From Embleya sp040605455 (GTDB lineage Bacteria > Actinomycetota > Actinomycetes > Streptomycetales > Streptomycetaceae): a stretch of DNA of 64,000 nt. Numbering within the stretch: the stretch's first letter is position 1; each line of letters begins with the position of its first letter. Below the pieces are notes generated by a model that ran no database searches, had not been told where the DNA came from, and saw only the letters and a list, made by a program, of their open reading frames with translations. The stretch is from contig NZ_JBEXCV010000027.1 of assembly GCF_040605455.1 (NCBI RefSeq), forward strand, positions 9,067 to 73,066, in the 5' to 3' direction. Shown here piece by piece: positions 1 to 8,458 of the stretch. Made by a program: the position numbers and the translations under genes.

Positions 1-257
1 CAGTGTGCGCAGGTCCAGCGCAGGTCAGCCCGGGCCGCAGCGGCAACCCAGGGTGACGCACCGCTCGCAGAGCGCAGCTCCCCCCGTGAACACCAAGCGG
101 GGAAACACCTCCTCGCATGGCCGCAGGGGGTAACGCGGCCTGTCCGCAGATTAGACCCCGGATGAGATTCGGATACCACGAATCTCGACACCGGCACTGA
201 GAGGGCGGTACGTGGCTTTGTTTGTCGACGGCAACGCCGACGCGGCGCGGGTGGTCC

Positions 258-737
258 TCAAGGACACGGCCGCCACCGATCCCGAACGCGGGGGTCGGCG
301 GGGAGGTGGGCGGCTTCGTCGGCGACCAGGTCGGGGTCCTCGTCGAGTGTGGCCTCGGCGTCGGCGAGGGCCAGGCCCAGGCCGTGGTGTTTCGCCGGAC
401 AGCGGGGGAAGGGAAGCCTGCCGCGTTCGAGGTCGGCGATCAGATCGTCGACGGCGGCGGCCATGTTCCGCCGCCACGGGGTGCCGCCGTCCCACGTGGA
501 CCGGGGAAGGCGATGCAGGACACTCCACGATCCCTCGGCTCCCGCCTCGACGGGGCGGTCGCCGTGGGTGCGGATGTCGTCGTCGATCTCGTCCGCAAGC
601 AGGCTCAGGCTGGTGTGCAGGAGCGCGGCGGTGCGGGCGGTCGGCCGCCAGGGGTCGCCGGGCAAGTGGGGAGGGAAGAGCGTCGCGAACGGGAGGTCGC
701 CCCGATCCGGCGAGGGTGATTGGTCGGCTGTGTCCAC
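258..737 (-). CDS. hypothetical protein, 3' end probably frameshifted
   Basis: 159-residue frame with a GTG start and plausible acidic, Leu/Asp-rich actinobacterial composition (helical stretches such as LLHTSLSLLADEIDDDI). No family recognised. The last dozen or so residues turn Arg/Pro-rich (DPRVRDRWRPCP), which suggests the true C-terminus lies in another frame and the gene is broken. Competing frames on both strands are all Arg/Pro/Gly-rich shadows. It lies at the left window edge with no obvious operon partner. Confidence 0.4.
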   Translation of the reverse strand: MDTADQSPSPDRGDLPFATLFPPHLPGDPWRPTARTAALLHTSLSLLADEIDDDIRTHGDRPVEAGAEGSWSVLHRLPRSTWDGGTPWRRNMAAAVDDLIADLERGRLPFPRCPAKHHGLGLALADAEATLDEDPDLVADEAAHLPADPRVRDRWRPCP

Positions 738-904
738 GTGTCGAGCCTAGAAGGGACACCGGTCCACGCGGGCGGCGGCACGCTCAGGCGGCTCGGCTGC
801 CGTAGACGTGTTGGAGGTCGACGCCGAGCAGGCGCCACAGGTCGAGGGTGGAGACGCGGTGGGTGCTGCCCGCGCCCCGCACTCTGTGTGGGTGGGGCAA
901 CTTG

Positions 905-1738
905 TCACCCGTCGATGAGTGGAAGCAGTGACCCATCGGCTGTGAGGGCTTCGGACAGCAGGTCACGGTGCGCTACGTCATCTACGGCATAGCCGTAGCG
1001 GGCCACCAGAAGGTCTTTGAAAGCCGCGCTGTTTGGGGTCTGGGTCGAAGGCGTGAGGTGCCAACGGCGTTGTCCGATGGCGAGGACGGCGACTTCCATT
1101 GTGGATCTGAGGTTTGTCGGCGTGAGCGCCGACAGTGGGACGGGCACGGATTGGTCGCTCTCCGGTTCCCTGGCGAGCTGCTGTTGTTGAGCGATCTTCC
1201 CTTGTGAAAGCAGGCCAGCGGAGTTCGCACGCATGTTCAAGGTGACGTTGACGATTGCGACCAAAAGGTGCCAGTCCAACCATCCTTCACGGCGGAGTTC
1301 GTAGAACCCTTCCACGGTGCCGGGATGGGCGAGCGCACGTGGAAGTGTTCGATTGATCAGGGTTGGCAGGTACTCATAGTTGTCGCGGACATTCGCGCGG
1401 GCAGCTTGGCGGTCGTATCCAGGGCCCGGAGTGGTGGGCGGGCGGAGACCGCTTGCCGGAGTGGGGCGGAGGGCGCCGCTTCCCCAAGGGGTGATGGTGA
1501 CACCGGCGATGGTGTCGTAGTGGTCTTTGTCGAGGATGCCAGCGACTTCGTCGTACGGGCGGGCCACGTGCAACTTGTGCATGAGGCCGCCGGTGAATGC
1601 CCGATGGACGGTCGCCATGAACTCATCCTTGCGTTCAGTCTCAGTCGGCACGGCCACTTGGCAAGTGTCCAGCATCACGGAGCCGTTCGTCATGTGTGCC
1701 GACAGGGCGTCCGCCCAATCCCGATCCGCCATGCACAC
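905..1738 (-). CDS. hypothetical protein of unknown function
   Basis: 277-residue soluble protein; function not recognised. The composition is protein-like over the whole length, with no signal peptide or membrane segment. There is a Pro/Gly-rich linker near residues 85-110 and a QQQQ stretch near residue 190. No good SD precedes the GTG at 1738 or the ATG at 1732, so the start may be wrong or the N-terminus lost. The gene stands alone beside IS wreckage (1904-2712), suggesting an accessory gene. Confidence 0.6.
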   Translation of the reverse strand: MCMADRDWADALSAHMTNGSVMLDTCQVAVPTETERKDEFMATVHRAFTGGLMHKLHVARPYDEVAGILDKDHYDTIAGVTITPWGSGALRPTPASGLRPPTTPGPGYDRQAARANVRDNYEYLPTLINRTLPRALAHPGTVEGFYELRREGWLDWHLLVAIVNVTLNMRANSAGLLSQGKIAQQQQLAREPESDQSVPVPLSALTPTNLRSTMEVAVLAIGQRRWHLTPSTQTPNSAAFKDLLVARYGYAVDDVAHRDLLSEALTADGSLLPLIDG

Positions 1739-1892
1739 CAGAGTCTTCGTCCGCGAGCCGCCTTCGCCTTCCTGGACGCGCCAACCATCACTTCGTGTGG
1801 CGCGAACGGGCTGGCGGGAGACGTGGGCCGGGCGATTCCGCTGTGCGAGCGGGCCCTGTACCCGCTAATACTGCAACCGCAGTTGGTGTGAT

Positions 1893-1920
1893 GAGGTCAC
1901 AGCTCACGGGCTGTGACCTC
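1893..1920. terminator. perfect 10-bp hairpin at the IS701 remnant 3' end
   Basis: GAGGTCACAG, 8-nt loop, CTGTGACCTC. The stem overlaps the stop codon of the minus-strand transposase remnant (TGA at 1906-1904), so it is probably the terminator or end structure of that insertion sequence. Confidence 0.4.
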
Positions 1921-2325
1921 GTCGTTTGTAGTGGCTGATGCGTGCGCGGTGTTGGGATCGTCGTCGCCAGTGGGACCAGTGCAGCACATGGGCGATCGTC
2001 GGCGGGCGCCGGTCGGCGAGGCGTGCGACGAGTCGGCGGATCTCGGGCAGGCTCAGCGGGACGAGCCCGTCGCGATCGTGTCCGGAGCCCCTTTTTGGAG
2101 CTCGCTCGCGCGGAGCACGGTCAGGTGGATGTGCGCGGCCATCGCGAGGGTGATGTGGCGGTACCAGGCGTGGTACTTGCGGACCTGGTAGTGGTCCAGA
2201 CCACACTCGTTCTTCGCGGTCTGGAAGCACTCCTCCACCGTCCAGCGCGTCCCGGCGATTCGGAGCAACGTGTCGAGGGTGGTGCCCTCGGGCGCGAAGC
2301 ACACGTAGTACGCGATCTCGGCTGC
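1904..2325 (-). pseudogene. IS701-family transposase, C-terminal remnant with frameshift
   Basis: The minus strand encodes the C-terminal catalytic part of an IS701/IS4-like DDE transposase. Diagnostic stretches are RWTVEECFQTAKNECGLDHY and KYHAWYRHITLAM (frame of the ORF ending at 2053), followed in another frame by LVPLSLPEIRRL...HWSHWRRR...SHYKRR to the stop at 1904. The frame changes near 2060-2095. The N-terminal two-thirds is missing: similarity stops at about 2325, where a plus-strand IS1380 fragment begins. The copy is therefore dead and was truncated by a second insertion or deletion. Confidence 0.7.
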
Positions 2326-2712
2326 GTGGCCTTCGTCACGAACACGCCCGGCGGGCAGCTCGCGGACCTCGAACTCCGCCACCGACGACGCGCCCGCGCC
2401 GAGGACCGCATCCGCCAGGCGAAGGCGACCGGGTTGTGGAACCTGCCCCTGCACGGCTTCGCACAGAACCTGGTCTGGTGCGAGCTCGTCTCGCTTGCCT
2501 GTGAGTTGGTCGCGTGGACGCAGATGCTCGCCCTGACCGGCGACGCCCGGAGGTGGGAGATCAAGAAGCTCCGCTTCCGTCTCTTCTCGGCCGCGGCCCG
2601 CCTGGTCCGCACCGGCCGACGCGTCGTCGTCCGCCTGCCCGACCGATGGCCCTGGACCCGACACATCCTCGACGGGATCGCCCGGCTCCACGGCCTCGCC
2701 GCACCCACCTGA
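2326..2712 (+). pseudogene. IS1380-family transposase, C-terminal remnant
   Basis: About 129 residues in one open frame (VAFVTNTPGGQLADLE..., LRHRRRARAEDRIRQAK, NLPLHGFAQNLVWCELV, WTQMLALTGDARRWE) match the C-terminal third of IS1380-type transposases, ending at the natural stop. The N-terminal part is absent; upstream the frame runs antisense through the IS701 remnant and makes no sense. The direct joint with that remnant at about 2325 records successive insertions or a deletion between two elements. Confidence 0.75.
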
Positions 2713-2881
2713 CCACCGAACCGAACGCCCCGACGAGACGCGACACAACCGGAAACGTGGAAACCGGCGCCCACCCGACACGACAGTCGGCCAATCGGCG
2801 TGCGCCCGCCTCGGAAACACCGCACCCCATCAGCACGGAGTCCCCATCAGCGAACCGACGAGGACTCATGAACGATCGAGG

Positions 2882-3996
2882 CTAGACGCTACTGGCGATC
2901 GTGTCGAGGACGAGGTTCATCTCGACGTCCATCAGACCCAATCCAGCTTCTGAGGGGAACCAGAGGACGTTCTCCCATTCTTCGGCGATCGCCTCCCACG
3001 GAGAAGCCTCCGGACAGAAGAGGATCAGGCGCTTTGCCACCTCGTCCATGCGAGCCTTCGGGTCTCCCTGAGCTCCCCATCTCTCGCTGAGTTCCTCAAA
3101 GCTCGAAGGAATTCCTTCTGGGTATCCGTCAGATTGCCGTAGCGATCCGCCGAGGGGATGGGCGGGCGCGTCGGTAAACATCACAATCACATGCCGCTGC
3201 CGTGTGAGGTTCCGCTGCCAGTCGGAGTCGATGGCCGCGGACAGTGCCTCCAGGCCAGACTCTGGCACATCTCCGCCCCCGCCAGCGGAAAGCGATGAAA
3301 CAAACTTTTCGAACTTGTGGACCTCATGTGGGACCTTGAAGAACGGCGAGGCATGCAAGGCATCCTGGGGGCTGTCCATGAAATCGCGGAAGGCCACCAC
3401 ACGAATCCGCATCTGATCCACCTGCTTCTCTCGCTGATGCATCGTGGATGCCAGCCTGGCGTGAAAAGAGAACGCCCCCTCTTTGACCTCTTGGATGATC
3501 GGCTGCATGCTGCCCGTGACGTCTATGCATAAGACGATGTCCACTGCGTAACGCGCGGTGGCCAAGTCGCCCCGGAGCCTCCTGGTCGGATTCTCCAACC
3601 TGGTCGCACCGGGCCCGACAGGCTCCGGCTGCCCCACTTCCGCGCCCCCCCGGCCTGAGCGCTTGCAGCATCCGCTTGACTGTGGTCGGTCGTCCCGGAT
3701 CTGGAGGCACTGGCCCGGTCCCACAGGGCTTTGAAGCGATCGACTTCCGCCTCGGGGTCCATACGTGGCCGCGCTTGTGCGGCCAGCACCTCGACGACCA
3801 GTTCCACAATCCCCCAGGACGGCACCTTCGGCTTGGTGAAGGCATGGTGGATCTTCGTGTGACTGACGGCTTCGCCGATGGCTTCGTGCAGTTTTCTGAC
3901 CGACGGGTAGCCGGCTTTCCTGTGCTGTTCGTGAAGCTCGCGATTCAACTCCTTCAAAGGGCTGTTCGGAAGGTTTGGCGAGAGCCACTGCGTCAC
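2882..3996 (-). CDS. HTH + von Willebrand factor A protein, split by a -1 frameshift at a G7 tract
   Basis: Two overlapping minus-strand frames make one sensible protein of about 371 residues. Residues 1-100 (GTG at 3996, MTQWLSPNLPNSPLK...) form a helix-turn-helix-like module (YPSVRKLHEAIGEAVSHTKIH) of the type found at the N-terminus of many Streptomyces proteins. From about residue 130, in the other frame, comes a vWA domain with a MIDAS-type motif (VLCIDVTGSM) and the strand RHVIVMFTDAP. The frames meet at seven consecutive G on the coding strand (3651-3645); re-reading one base gives ...SAQAGGGAEVGQ... continuous into the vWA frame. It could be a one-base deletion, a sequencing error or slippage. 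Partners and ligand are unknown; vWA domains bind proteins or metal. The gene stands alone. Confidence 0.68.
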
Positions 3997-4004
3997 GGCG
4001 TGTC

Positions 4005-4065
4005 CTGTCAGAATCTGTCAGACGGCATCGATGACATCATGGCGGTTTTCTTGATGGCCTGTCAG
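4005..4065. promoter_or_regulatory. three CTGTCAG repeats upstream of the HTH-vWA gene
   Basis: CTGTCAG occurs at 4005-4011, 4015-4021 and 4059-4065, just upstream of the GTG at 3996 of the minus-strand gene. Spacings are 10 and 44 bp, close to whole helical turns. A binding site for the gene's own HTH domain is an inference only. Confidence 0.3.
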
Positions 4066-4163
4066 CTGTTTGTGATGTTCCGTAAGTGATTGTCTGCAAC
4101 TCTGAAAGCTCGGAGAACAGCCCCCAGGCTGGTCGAAGTCACCCAAGTCCAAGGAGGACTTCG

Positions 4164-4310
4164 ATGGATGAGATCAGTGTTCGTACGCTCCTGCTGGTGC
4201 TGATCGGTGTGCTCACGGGCTACGCCGCGTGGCGCGACCCCTCACTGGGAGTGGCCCTGACAGTGGCGGTCGTCGTCGTTGGGCTCGTTCACGAGCTTCT
4301 TTCGCGCTAA
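4164..4310 (+). CDS. small membrane protein, 48 aa
   Basis: ATG at 4164 with an excellent SD (AAGGAGG, 4151-4157). The product has two hydrophobic segments (VRTLLLVLIGVLTGYAA and VALTVAVVVVGLVHELL) separated by WRDPS, consistent with a two-helix inner-membrane mini-protein. An upstream in-frame ATG at 4086 lacks an SD and adds a non-hydrophobic tail. The stop TAA (4308-4310) uses the first base of the adjacent transposon end; without the insertion the stop would be TAG. Function unknown. Confidence 0.65.
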   Translation: MDEISVRTLLLVLIGVLTGYAAWRDPSLGVALTVAVVVVGLVHELLSR

Positions 4311-4374
4311 GGGTTGTCCCGTAATGATCTTTGGTTCGCTGGAGGCGTGACGGCGCGGCCAGCGGCCATTGCGC

Positions 4375-5142
4375 TTATCCGGCGAGGTTGAGGTTGTGCA
4401 GGCGGGCGATCCCGAGCATGGCGTGGTGGACGCCGTCGCCCCTGAGCCGGCAGTCGCGGAGGATCTTCCAGGTCTTCATGCGGGCGAATACATGCTCGAC
4501 GTGGGCACGGACCTGCTTGTGCGAGCGATTGTGCTCCTGCTTCCAGTCGGGGAGTTCGTCGCCGGGCCGGCGGCGGTGCGACATCACCAGTCCGGTGCCG
4601 GGATTGCCGCCGTCGGCGATGGTCGTCGTCTTGCCGACGGCGACTTTGGCCCCGGATTCCTCCCATGCCTTGCAGTCGTTGCGGTTGCCTGGAAGCGGTT
4701 GGCCGACCACGACGACCAGGCGGGTGTCGGCGTCGATGACGACCTGGTGGTTCGTGGAGTAGCGATAGTTCTTCGACTGCTCGGCGATCGAGTGGTCCCG
4801 GGTGGGAACCAGGGTGCCGTCCACAATGAGCACGGTGTCCTTCGCAAAACGTTGCCGGGGCTTCAACGCGAGGAGTGGGCCGATCTGGTCAATGATCCGA
4901 TCGGCTGCGGACTTCGAGACACCGAACAGCAGGGCGAGCTGGCGCATCGTCAAGTTCGTGCGCCAGTAGGCCACAACGAGCAGCACTCGGTCCTCCAGCG
5001 GCAGACCCCAGGGCCGGCCCCGCCGTACCACGTCCGCGCCCTCGCGGCGCAGCGCGGTCACTGTCTTGCGGAACTGGCGCGGATTCACGCCTGTGAACGG
5101 GAATATCCAGGACGGCTCAGACGCCGTGATCACACCAGCCAT
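4375..5142 (-). CDS. IS5-family transposase (DDE, Tnp_4 type)
   Basis: 255 residues, apparently full length. Residues 1-110 hold an N-terminal helix-turn-helix (LTMRQLALLFGVSKSAADRII). The DDE catalytic core follows: first Asp in VLIVDGTLVPTRD, second in TTTIADGGNPGTGL, Glu in VRAHVEHVFARMK, and an end typical of the family (MLGIARLHNLNL). It excises and reinserts its element by recognising the terminal repeats. ATG at 5142; an inverted repeat GCGGTGA/TCACCGC lies just upstream. No frameshift or internal stop, so it may be active. Confidence 0.9.
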   Translation of the reverse strand: MAGVITASEPSWIFPFTGVNPRQFRKTVTALRREGADVVRRGRPWGLPLEDRVLLVVAYWRTNLTMRQLALLFGVSKSAADRIIDQIGPLLALKPRQRFAKDTVLIVDGTLVPTRDHSIAEQSKNYRYSTNHQVVIDADTRLVVVVGQPLPGNRNDCKAWEESGAKVAVGKTTTIADGGNPGTGLVMSHRRRPGDELPDWKQEHNRSHKQVRAHVEHVFARMKTWKILRDCRLRGDGVHHAMLGIARLHNLNLAG

Positions 5143-5220
5143 GCGGTGATCGTCTCACCGCGGTGGTGGACCTGGACCAGGACTTGATTCACGAGGGTGG
5201 CGGCGGGAAAAGTGGGCGGT

Positions 5221-6078
5221 ATGACGGACTCAGCAGACCTGGCGCTGGCGCTCCGCCTGGCCGATCAGGCGGACGAGATCGCCCGGCGCTACTTCCGTGC
5301 ACCCGACCTGGGCGCCGAGCGCAAGGGCGACGGAAGTCCGGTTACCGAGGCCGATCGGGAGATCGAACGCGTTCTGCGCGCGTCGATCCGCGCCGAACAT
5401 CCCGGCGACGCGTTCGTCGGTGAGGAGTTCGGCGCCCAGGGGCGCAGCCGCCGCCGATGGATCATCGATGCCATTGACGGGACGGCGAGCTTCATCGTGG
5501 GTGATCCGGAATGGAGCACCCTCATCGCCCTTGAAGACCACGGTGACGTGACGCTCGGTATGGTCTCCGCCCCCGCACTTGGGCGCCGCTGGTGGGCAAC
5601 GCCAGGCACTGGGGCCTGGATGGGGCCATGCCCTTCCGATCCGTCAGTCCCTCCGATCCGTCTGACGCTCACGGCACGAGGAAACGCCGAGGATGCCGCC
5701 GTGGGCATCTGGCCTCCACCGTCCCGCCTGAGCGCAACCGAACGCGACGCCGCCGCAAGGCTGGTGGCAGGCATTGCGACTGTGCTCCCCGTGCTCGACT
5801 GGTCGACGGCAGACCACACCACGCCGCCACCGAGTAAACCGTCCACCGGATCCGGCACTTGTCACGGAGCCCTCCTGGTCGCGACAGGAAAACTCGATGC
5901 CTTCCTCCTGCTGGGTGCCGGCCCCTGGGACATCGCCGCAGTGATCCCCATCGTCGAGGAGTCCGGCGGCGCCTTCAGCGACCTCTCCGGCCAACGGCGA
6001 ACCGACACAGGCGCTGCCCTGTTCGCCAGACCCGACATCCACCAGCAGCTCCTGAACATGGTTAAAGCCCCCAACTGA
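5221..6078 (+). CDS. inositol monophosphatase / histidinol-phosphatase (HisN-type) family protein
   Basis: 285 residues from ATG 5221. Mg2+-dependent sugar-phosphate phosphatase fold with the family's metal motifs visible: GEEFG near residue 68, DAIDGTASF near 90 (usually DPIDGT) and GPWDIAAVIP near 238. Substrate cannot be assigned; HisN-like histidinol-phosphate phosphatases and inositol/fructose-1,6-bisphosphate phosphatases share this pattern. The middle is Pro-rich and poorly conserved (residues 200-215). It is divergent from the IS5-type transposase and apparently inside the same inverted repeats, so it may be transposon cargo. Confidence 0.87.
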   Translation: MTDSADLALALRLADQADEIARRYFRAPDLGAERKGDGSPVTEADREIERVLRASIRAEHPGDAFVGEEFGAQGRSRRRWIIDAIDGTASFIVGDPEWSTLIALEDHGDVTLGMVSAPALGRRWWATPGTGAWMGPCPSDPSVPPIRLTLTARGNAEDAAVGIWPPPSRLSATERDAAARLVAGIATVLPVLDWSTADHTTPPPSKPSTGSGTCHGALLVATGKLDAFLLLGAGPWDIAAVIPIVEESGGAFSDLSGQRRTDTGAALFARPDIHQQLLNMVKAPN

Positions 6079-6371
6079 CCTGCACGCCAGGGCTGTTTCA
6101 CGCTGCCTCATGGGTTACGGGACAAGCCTTAGACTAACGGCCACGGTGCGTCAAGCCTGAAGCACGTCTGCGACACAGCGTGACGCTGATGGGTGAGCAG
6201 ACAGAGGGCTTTGGCTGCACGCGCGGTGGAGGCCGGAGAGTCGGGCTCACACCGGGCTCACATCGCGTTGGTAGCGCTCGTGGGTAGCGCCCCGCTTGAG
6301 TTCGGGTGGCGTGAAGGCGCAGGTCAAGGGGCTGCGATGCAAATCTGATTCGCCGTAGCGTGCTTCTCGCC

Positions 6372-6425
6372 AACCCCGGACAGCGGATTAAAAGTCCGCT
6401 GCTCTGCCAATTGAGCTAACGGCCC
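6372..6425 (-). pseudogene. tRNA-Lys(TTT) remnant, broken in the T-loop
   Basis: The minus strand from 6425 reads acceptor GGGCCGT, D-arm, anticodon arm GCGGA-CTTTTAA-TCCGC (anticodon TTT) and variable region plus T-stem 5' half (GTCCGGGG) into TT of the T-loop. It then becomes unrelated sequence, so the 3' T-stem and acceptor are missing. A break in the T-loop is where tyrosine recombinases commonly integrate, so this may be the scar of an integrated element. It cannot form a functional tRNA. Confidence 0.7.
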
Positions 6426-6883
6426 GGTTGGGCGCCGGCGGTGATCCGCGTTTTGCCCACCGGCAGAGTACCGGTATCGGATCGAACATGCTGCGAGTAT
6501 CCCCGGACACGCCGTGACCTGCGGGAATGTACGTGGCTTGGGTTGTTGGGCTCCGGCCTCAACGAGATTGGTAAGTTGCGCAAATCCGGCATCCTGAGCG
6601 GTCCTCGTAGGCCAGAGCGCACATCAGCGGGGCCAACAGAATCCGTGTGAGCCCGCGAAATCCGCCGCGGAGATGACCTGTCCGTGGGGATCCGCGCTCA
6701 GAATGCGCTCAGAGCCGGCCTTCAGCAGCGGCGCTTGACCTGGGATTTCGGTGACTCTCCGTATGTCGCGCGCCTGCCAGGGGGCAGCCGTGACGTGGCG
6801 GGTTGGCGCGCATGCCGCGCCGCCAAGGGCGGCCGAGTTGCCCGGCGATGTGAGCGGTCAGCGTGTCGACAGCTGCGCCCCAC
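6426..6883. other. no gene recognised
   Basis: 458 bp between the tRNA remnant and the next gene. Short open frames on both strands have Arg/Pro-rich shadow composition. I see no motif, repeat or RNA gene in it. Confidence 0.4.
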
Positions 6884-7162
6884 CTACCGCCGGTCCTGAT
6901 CGGCGGTTGCGGAGTTGTCCGACGCACGCTGACGGAGTCGGTCAAGGCGCCGACGGGTCGGACCCCGGTGCCAAAGGCCGTCCCGGCCAGTGACCAGGCG
7001 CCAGATCAGATACCCGAAGGTGAAGATCCCCAGGGCGAGGAACACCAGCATCGTCACAGGAACGCCACCCGGCCAAAATGCGGCAGAGGCCACGATGCCG
7101 ACGGCGATCAGGACGCCGACCCCGTAACCGGCAAGTCGACGGGACCGGCCGCTACTTCTCAT
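6884..7162 (-). CDS. small membrane protein, 92 aa
   Basis: ATG at 7162 chosen because GGGGGAGGA (about 7172-7179) is a good SD. Basic N-terminus (MRSSGRSRRL), then two hydrophobic helices (GYGVGVLIAVGIVASAAF and TMLVFLALGIFTFGYLIW), then a basic/polar cytoplasmic tail. Probably a two-helix inner-membrane protein; no family assigned. Its neighbour downstream on the minus strand is the tRNA remnant. Confidence 0.6.
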   Translation of the reverse strand: MRSSGRSRRLAGYGVGVLIAVGIVASAAFWPGGVPVTMLVFLALGIFTFGYLIWRLVTGRDGLWHRGPTRRRLDRLRQRASDNSATADQDRR

Positions 7163-7317
7163 GGCCACATCCTCCCCCAACTGCGCGTCGTAATCTGTCG
7201 AACCGGCCGGACGGCTCGTTCGTCCCGAGCGCTTGATCCGGCGAACTGCGCCACAGCGCCCTGAGAGGTCGGGGGCGGATCATCGTCTCGGCCAATGGGG
7301 ACAGCGCTCGCGGCCCC

Positions 7318-7746
7318 TCAGTCGATACAGAACTCGTTGCCCTCGATGTCCTGCATCGGGATGCACGAATCATTGCCGTCATACAGCGTTCGCACGTGTA
7401 CCGCGCCGAGCGGGACGAGTCGTGCGCGCTCGGTCTCAAGTGCGGCGAGGCGCTCTTCACCCACGAGTCCGGTACCGACCCGCACGTCAAGATGCAGCCG
7501 GTTCTTGGCGGCCTTCCCTTCGGGAACGCGCTGGAAGTACAGTCGCGGACCCACGCCCGAGGGATCACTGCAGGCAAACCATGCGTCCTGCTGCTCGGAG
7601 GGCAGCGAGCGCTTGAAATCGTCCCAAGTGGCAAACCCTTCCGGGGGCGGCGGTACGACGTACCCCAACACTTCGCACCAGAAACGAGCGAGGCGCTCAG
7701 GTTCTGCGCAGTCGAAGGTGACTTGGAACTTCTTGATCGACGTCAT
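7318..7746 (-). CDS. VOC / glyoxalase-like domain protein
   Basis: 142 residues from ATG 7746 (a longer frame to 7824 adds an unlikely N-terminus). Typical actinobacterial single VOC domain: FQVTFDCAEPERLARFWCEVLGY at the start, RLHLDVRVG in the middle and DIEGNEFCID at the end. Such proteins are metal-dependent lyase/dioxygenase or antibiotic-binding folds; the substrate is unknown. Solitary gene among remnants. Confidence 0.85.
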   Translation of the reverse strand: MTSIKKFQVTFDCAEPERLARFWCEVLGYVVPPPPEGFATWDDFKRSLPSEQQDAWFACSDPSGVGPRLYFQRVPEGKAAKNRLHLDVRVGTGLVGEERLAALETERARLVPLGAVHVRTLYDGNDSCIPMQDIEGNEFCID

Positions 7747-8055
7747 CGGGCCACCGTATTGGCGCGTGCTGTTGACCGAGCCCCAGGGTGTCATCGCTGC
7801 GCAGGTCGAGGTCTTGTGTGACATGACTGTGAAGCGGAATCCGAGACCCTACACCGGCCTGTAGGATCTCGCGGCTCGTGTCATAGAGCACAGCCCTGAC
7901 CAGCGAGTTTCTGAGCTGTCTCAGCCCGTGTCCGGGTGCCCGTGTCTCAGCTCCGTGGCGGCACCGACTCCTACCGGCTCGCCGGTACCAGGCAGGAGAT
8001 GATCGCCTGGAGCCGGCCCAACAGCCCTACCAATGCCGCCGCGACCGGACCCCGT

Positions 8056-8406
8056 TCACTCCTGATACGCCAGGGGTGCGGCCCAGGACCGTACCTGCTG
8101 GGCGAGCGCAGCAACATGCTCCGGAGGCGTGGTCTTGACGATGCCGTGTCCGAGATTGAACACGAAGGGGCCACTGCCGAGAGTGTGCAGGATACGGTGG
8201 GTTTCGGCTTCCAGCGCCGGGCCGCCCGCGACCAAAAGCTGAGGATCGAGGTTGCCCTGCACACACCGGCCCAGTTCGCCTTGTACTTTCTGCGCAGCCC
8301 ATTCCAGCGGAACCGTCGAGTCGAGCCCGACGCAGTCCACACCGGTGGCCTGGACAAAGCCGTCGTACGCGAGCCCGGCACCACGCGGGAAAGCGATGAC
8401 GCCCGG
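8056..8406 (-). pseudogene. hemE: uroporphyrinogen decarboxylase C-terminal fragment, proteobacterial type
   Basis: About 116 C-terminal residues of HemE (intact enzyme about 340-350 aa; converts uroporphyrinogen III to coproporphyrinogen III). Recognisable blocks are VIAFPRGAGLAY, TGVDCVGLDSTVPLEWA, VQGNLDPQLLVAGG and GPFVFNLGHGIV..TPPEHV, ending naturally with ..APLAYQE. These block sequences look like alphaproteobacterial HemE rather than actinobacterial HemE. The N-terminal two-thirds is missing; upstream is an unrelated membrane-protein fragment. Non-functional and probably acquired horizontally. Confidence 0.73.
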
Positions 8407-8458
8407 CTGACCGTGCACGGACGTCGGCTGCTCGTCGAACGCGTCGAGGGCAGAGCAC

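Larger units (their letters stand above)
4310..6129. mobile_element. IS5-type element with 15-bp inverted repeats and a passenger gene
   Basis: Left end AGGGTTGTCCCGTAA (4310-4324) and right end TTACGGGACAAGCCT (6115-6129) are inverted repeats matching at 14 of 15 positions, each flanked outside by TA (4308-4309 and 6130-6131), consistent with a TA target duplication. Inside lie an intact IS5-type transposase (minus strand) and a plus-strand inositol-monophosphatase-family gene. No inverted repeat was found near 5143-5220, where a plain IS5 element would end. An unrelated solo repeat at 6115 cannot be excluded by eye. Confidence 0.55.
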
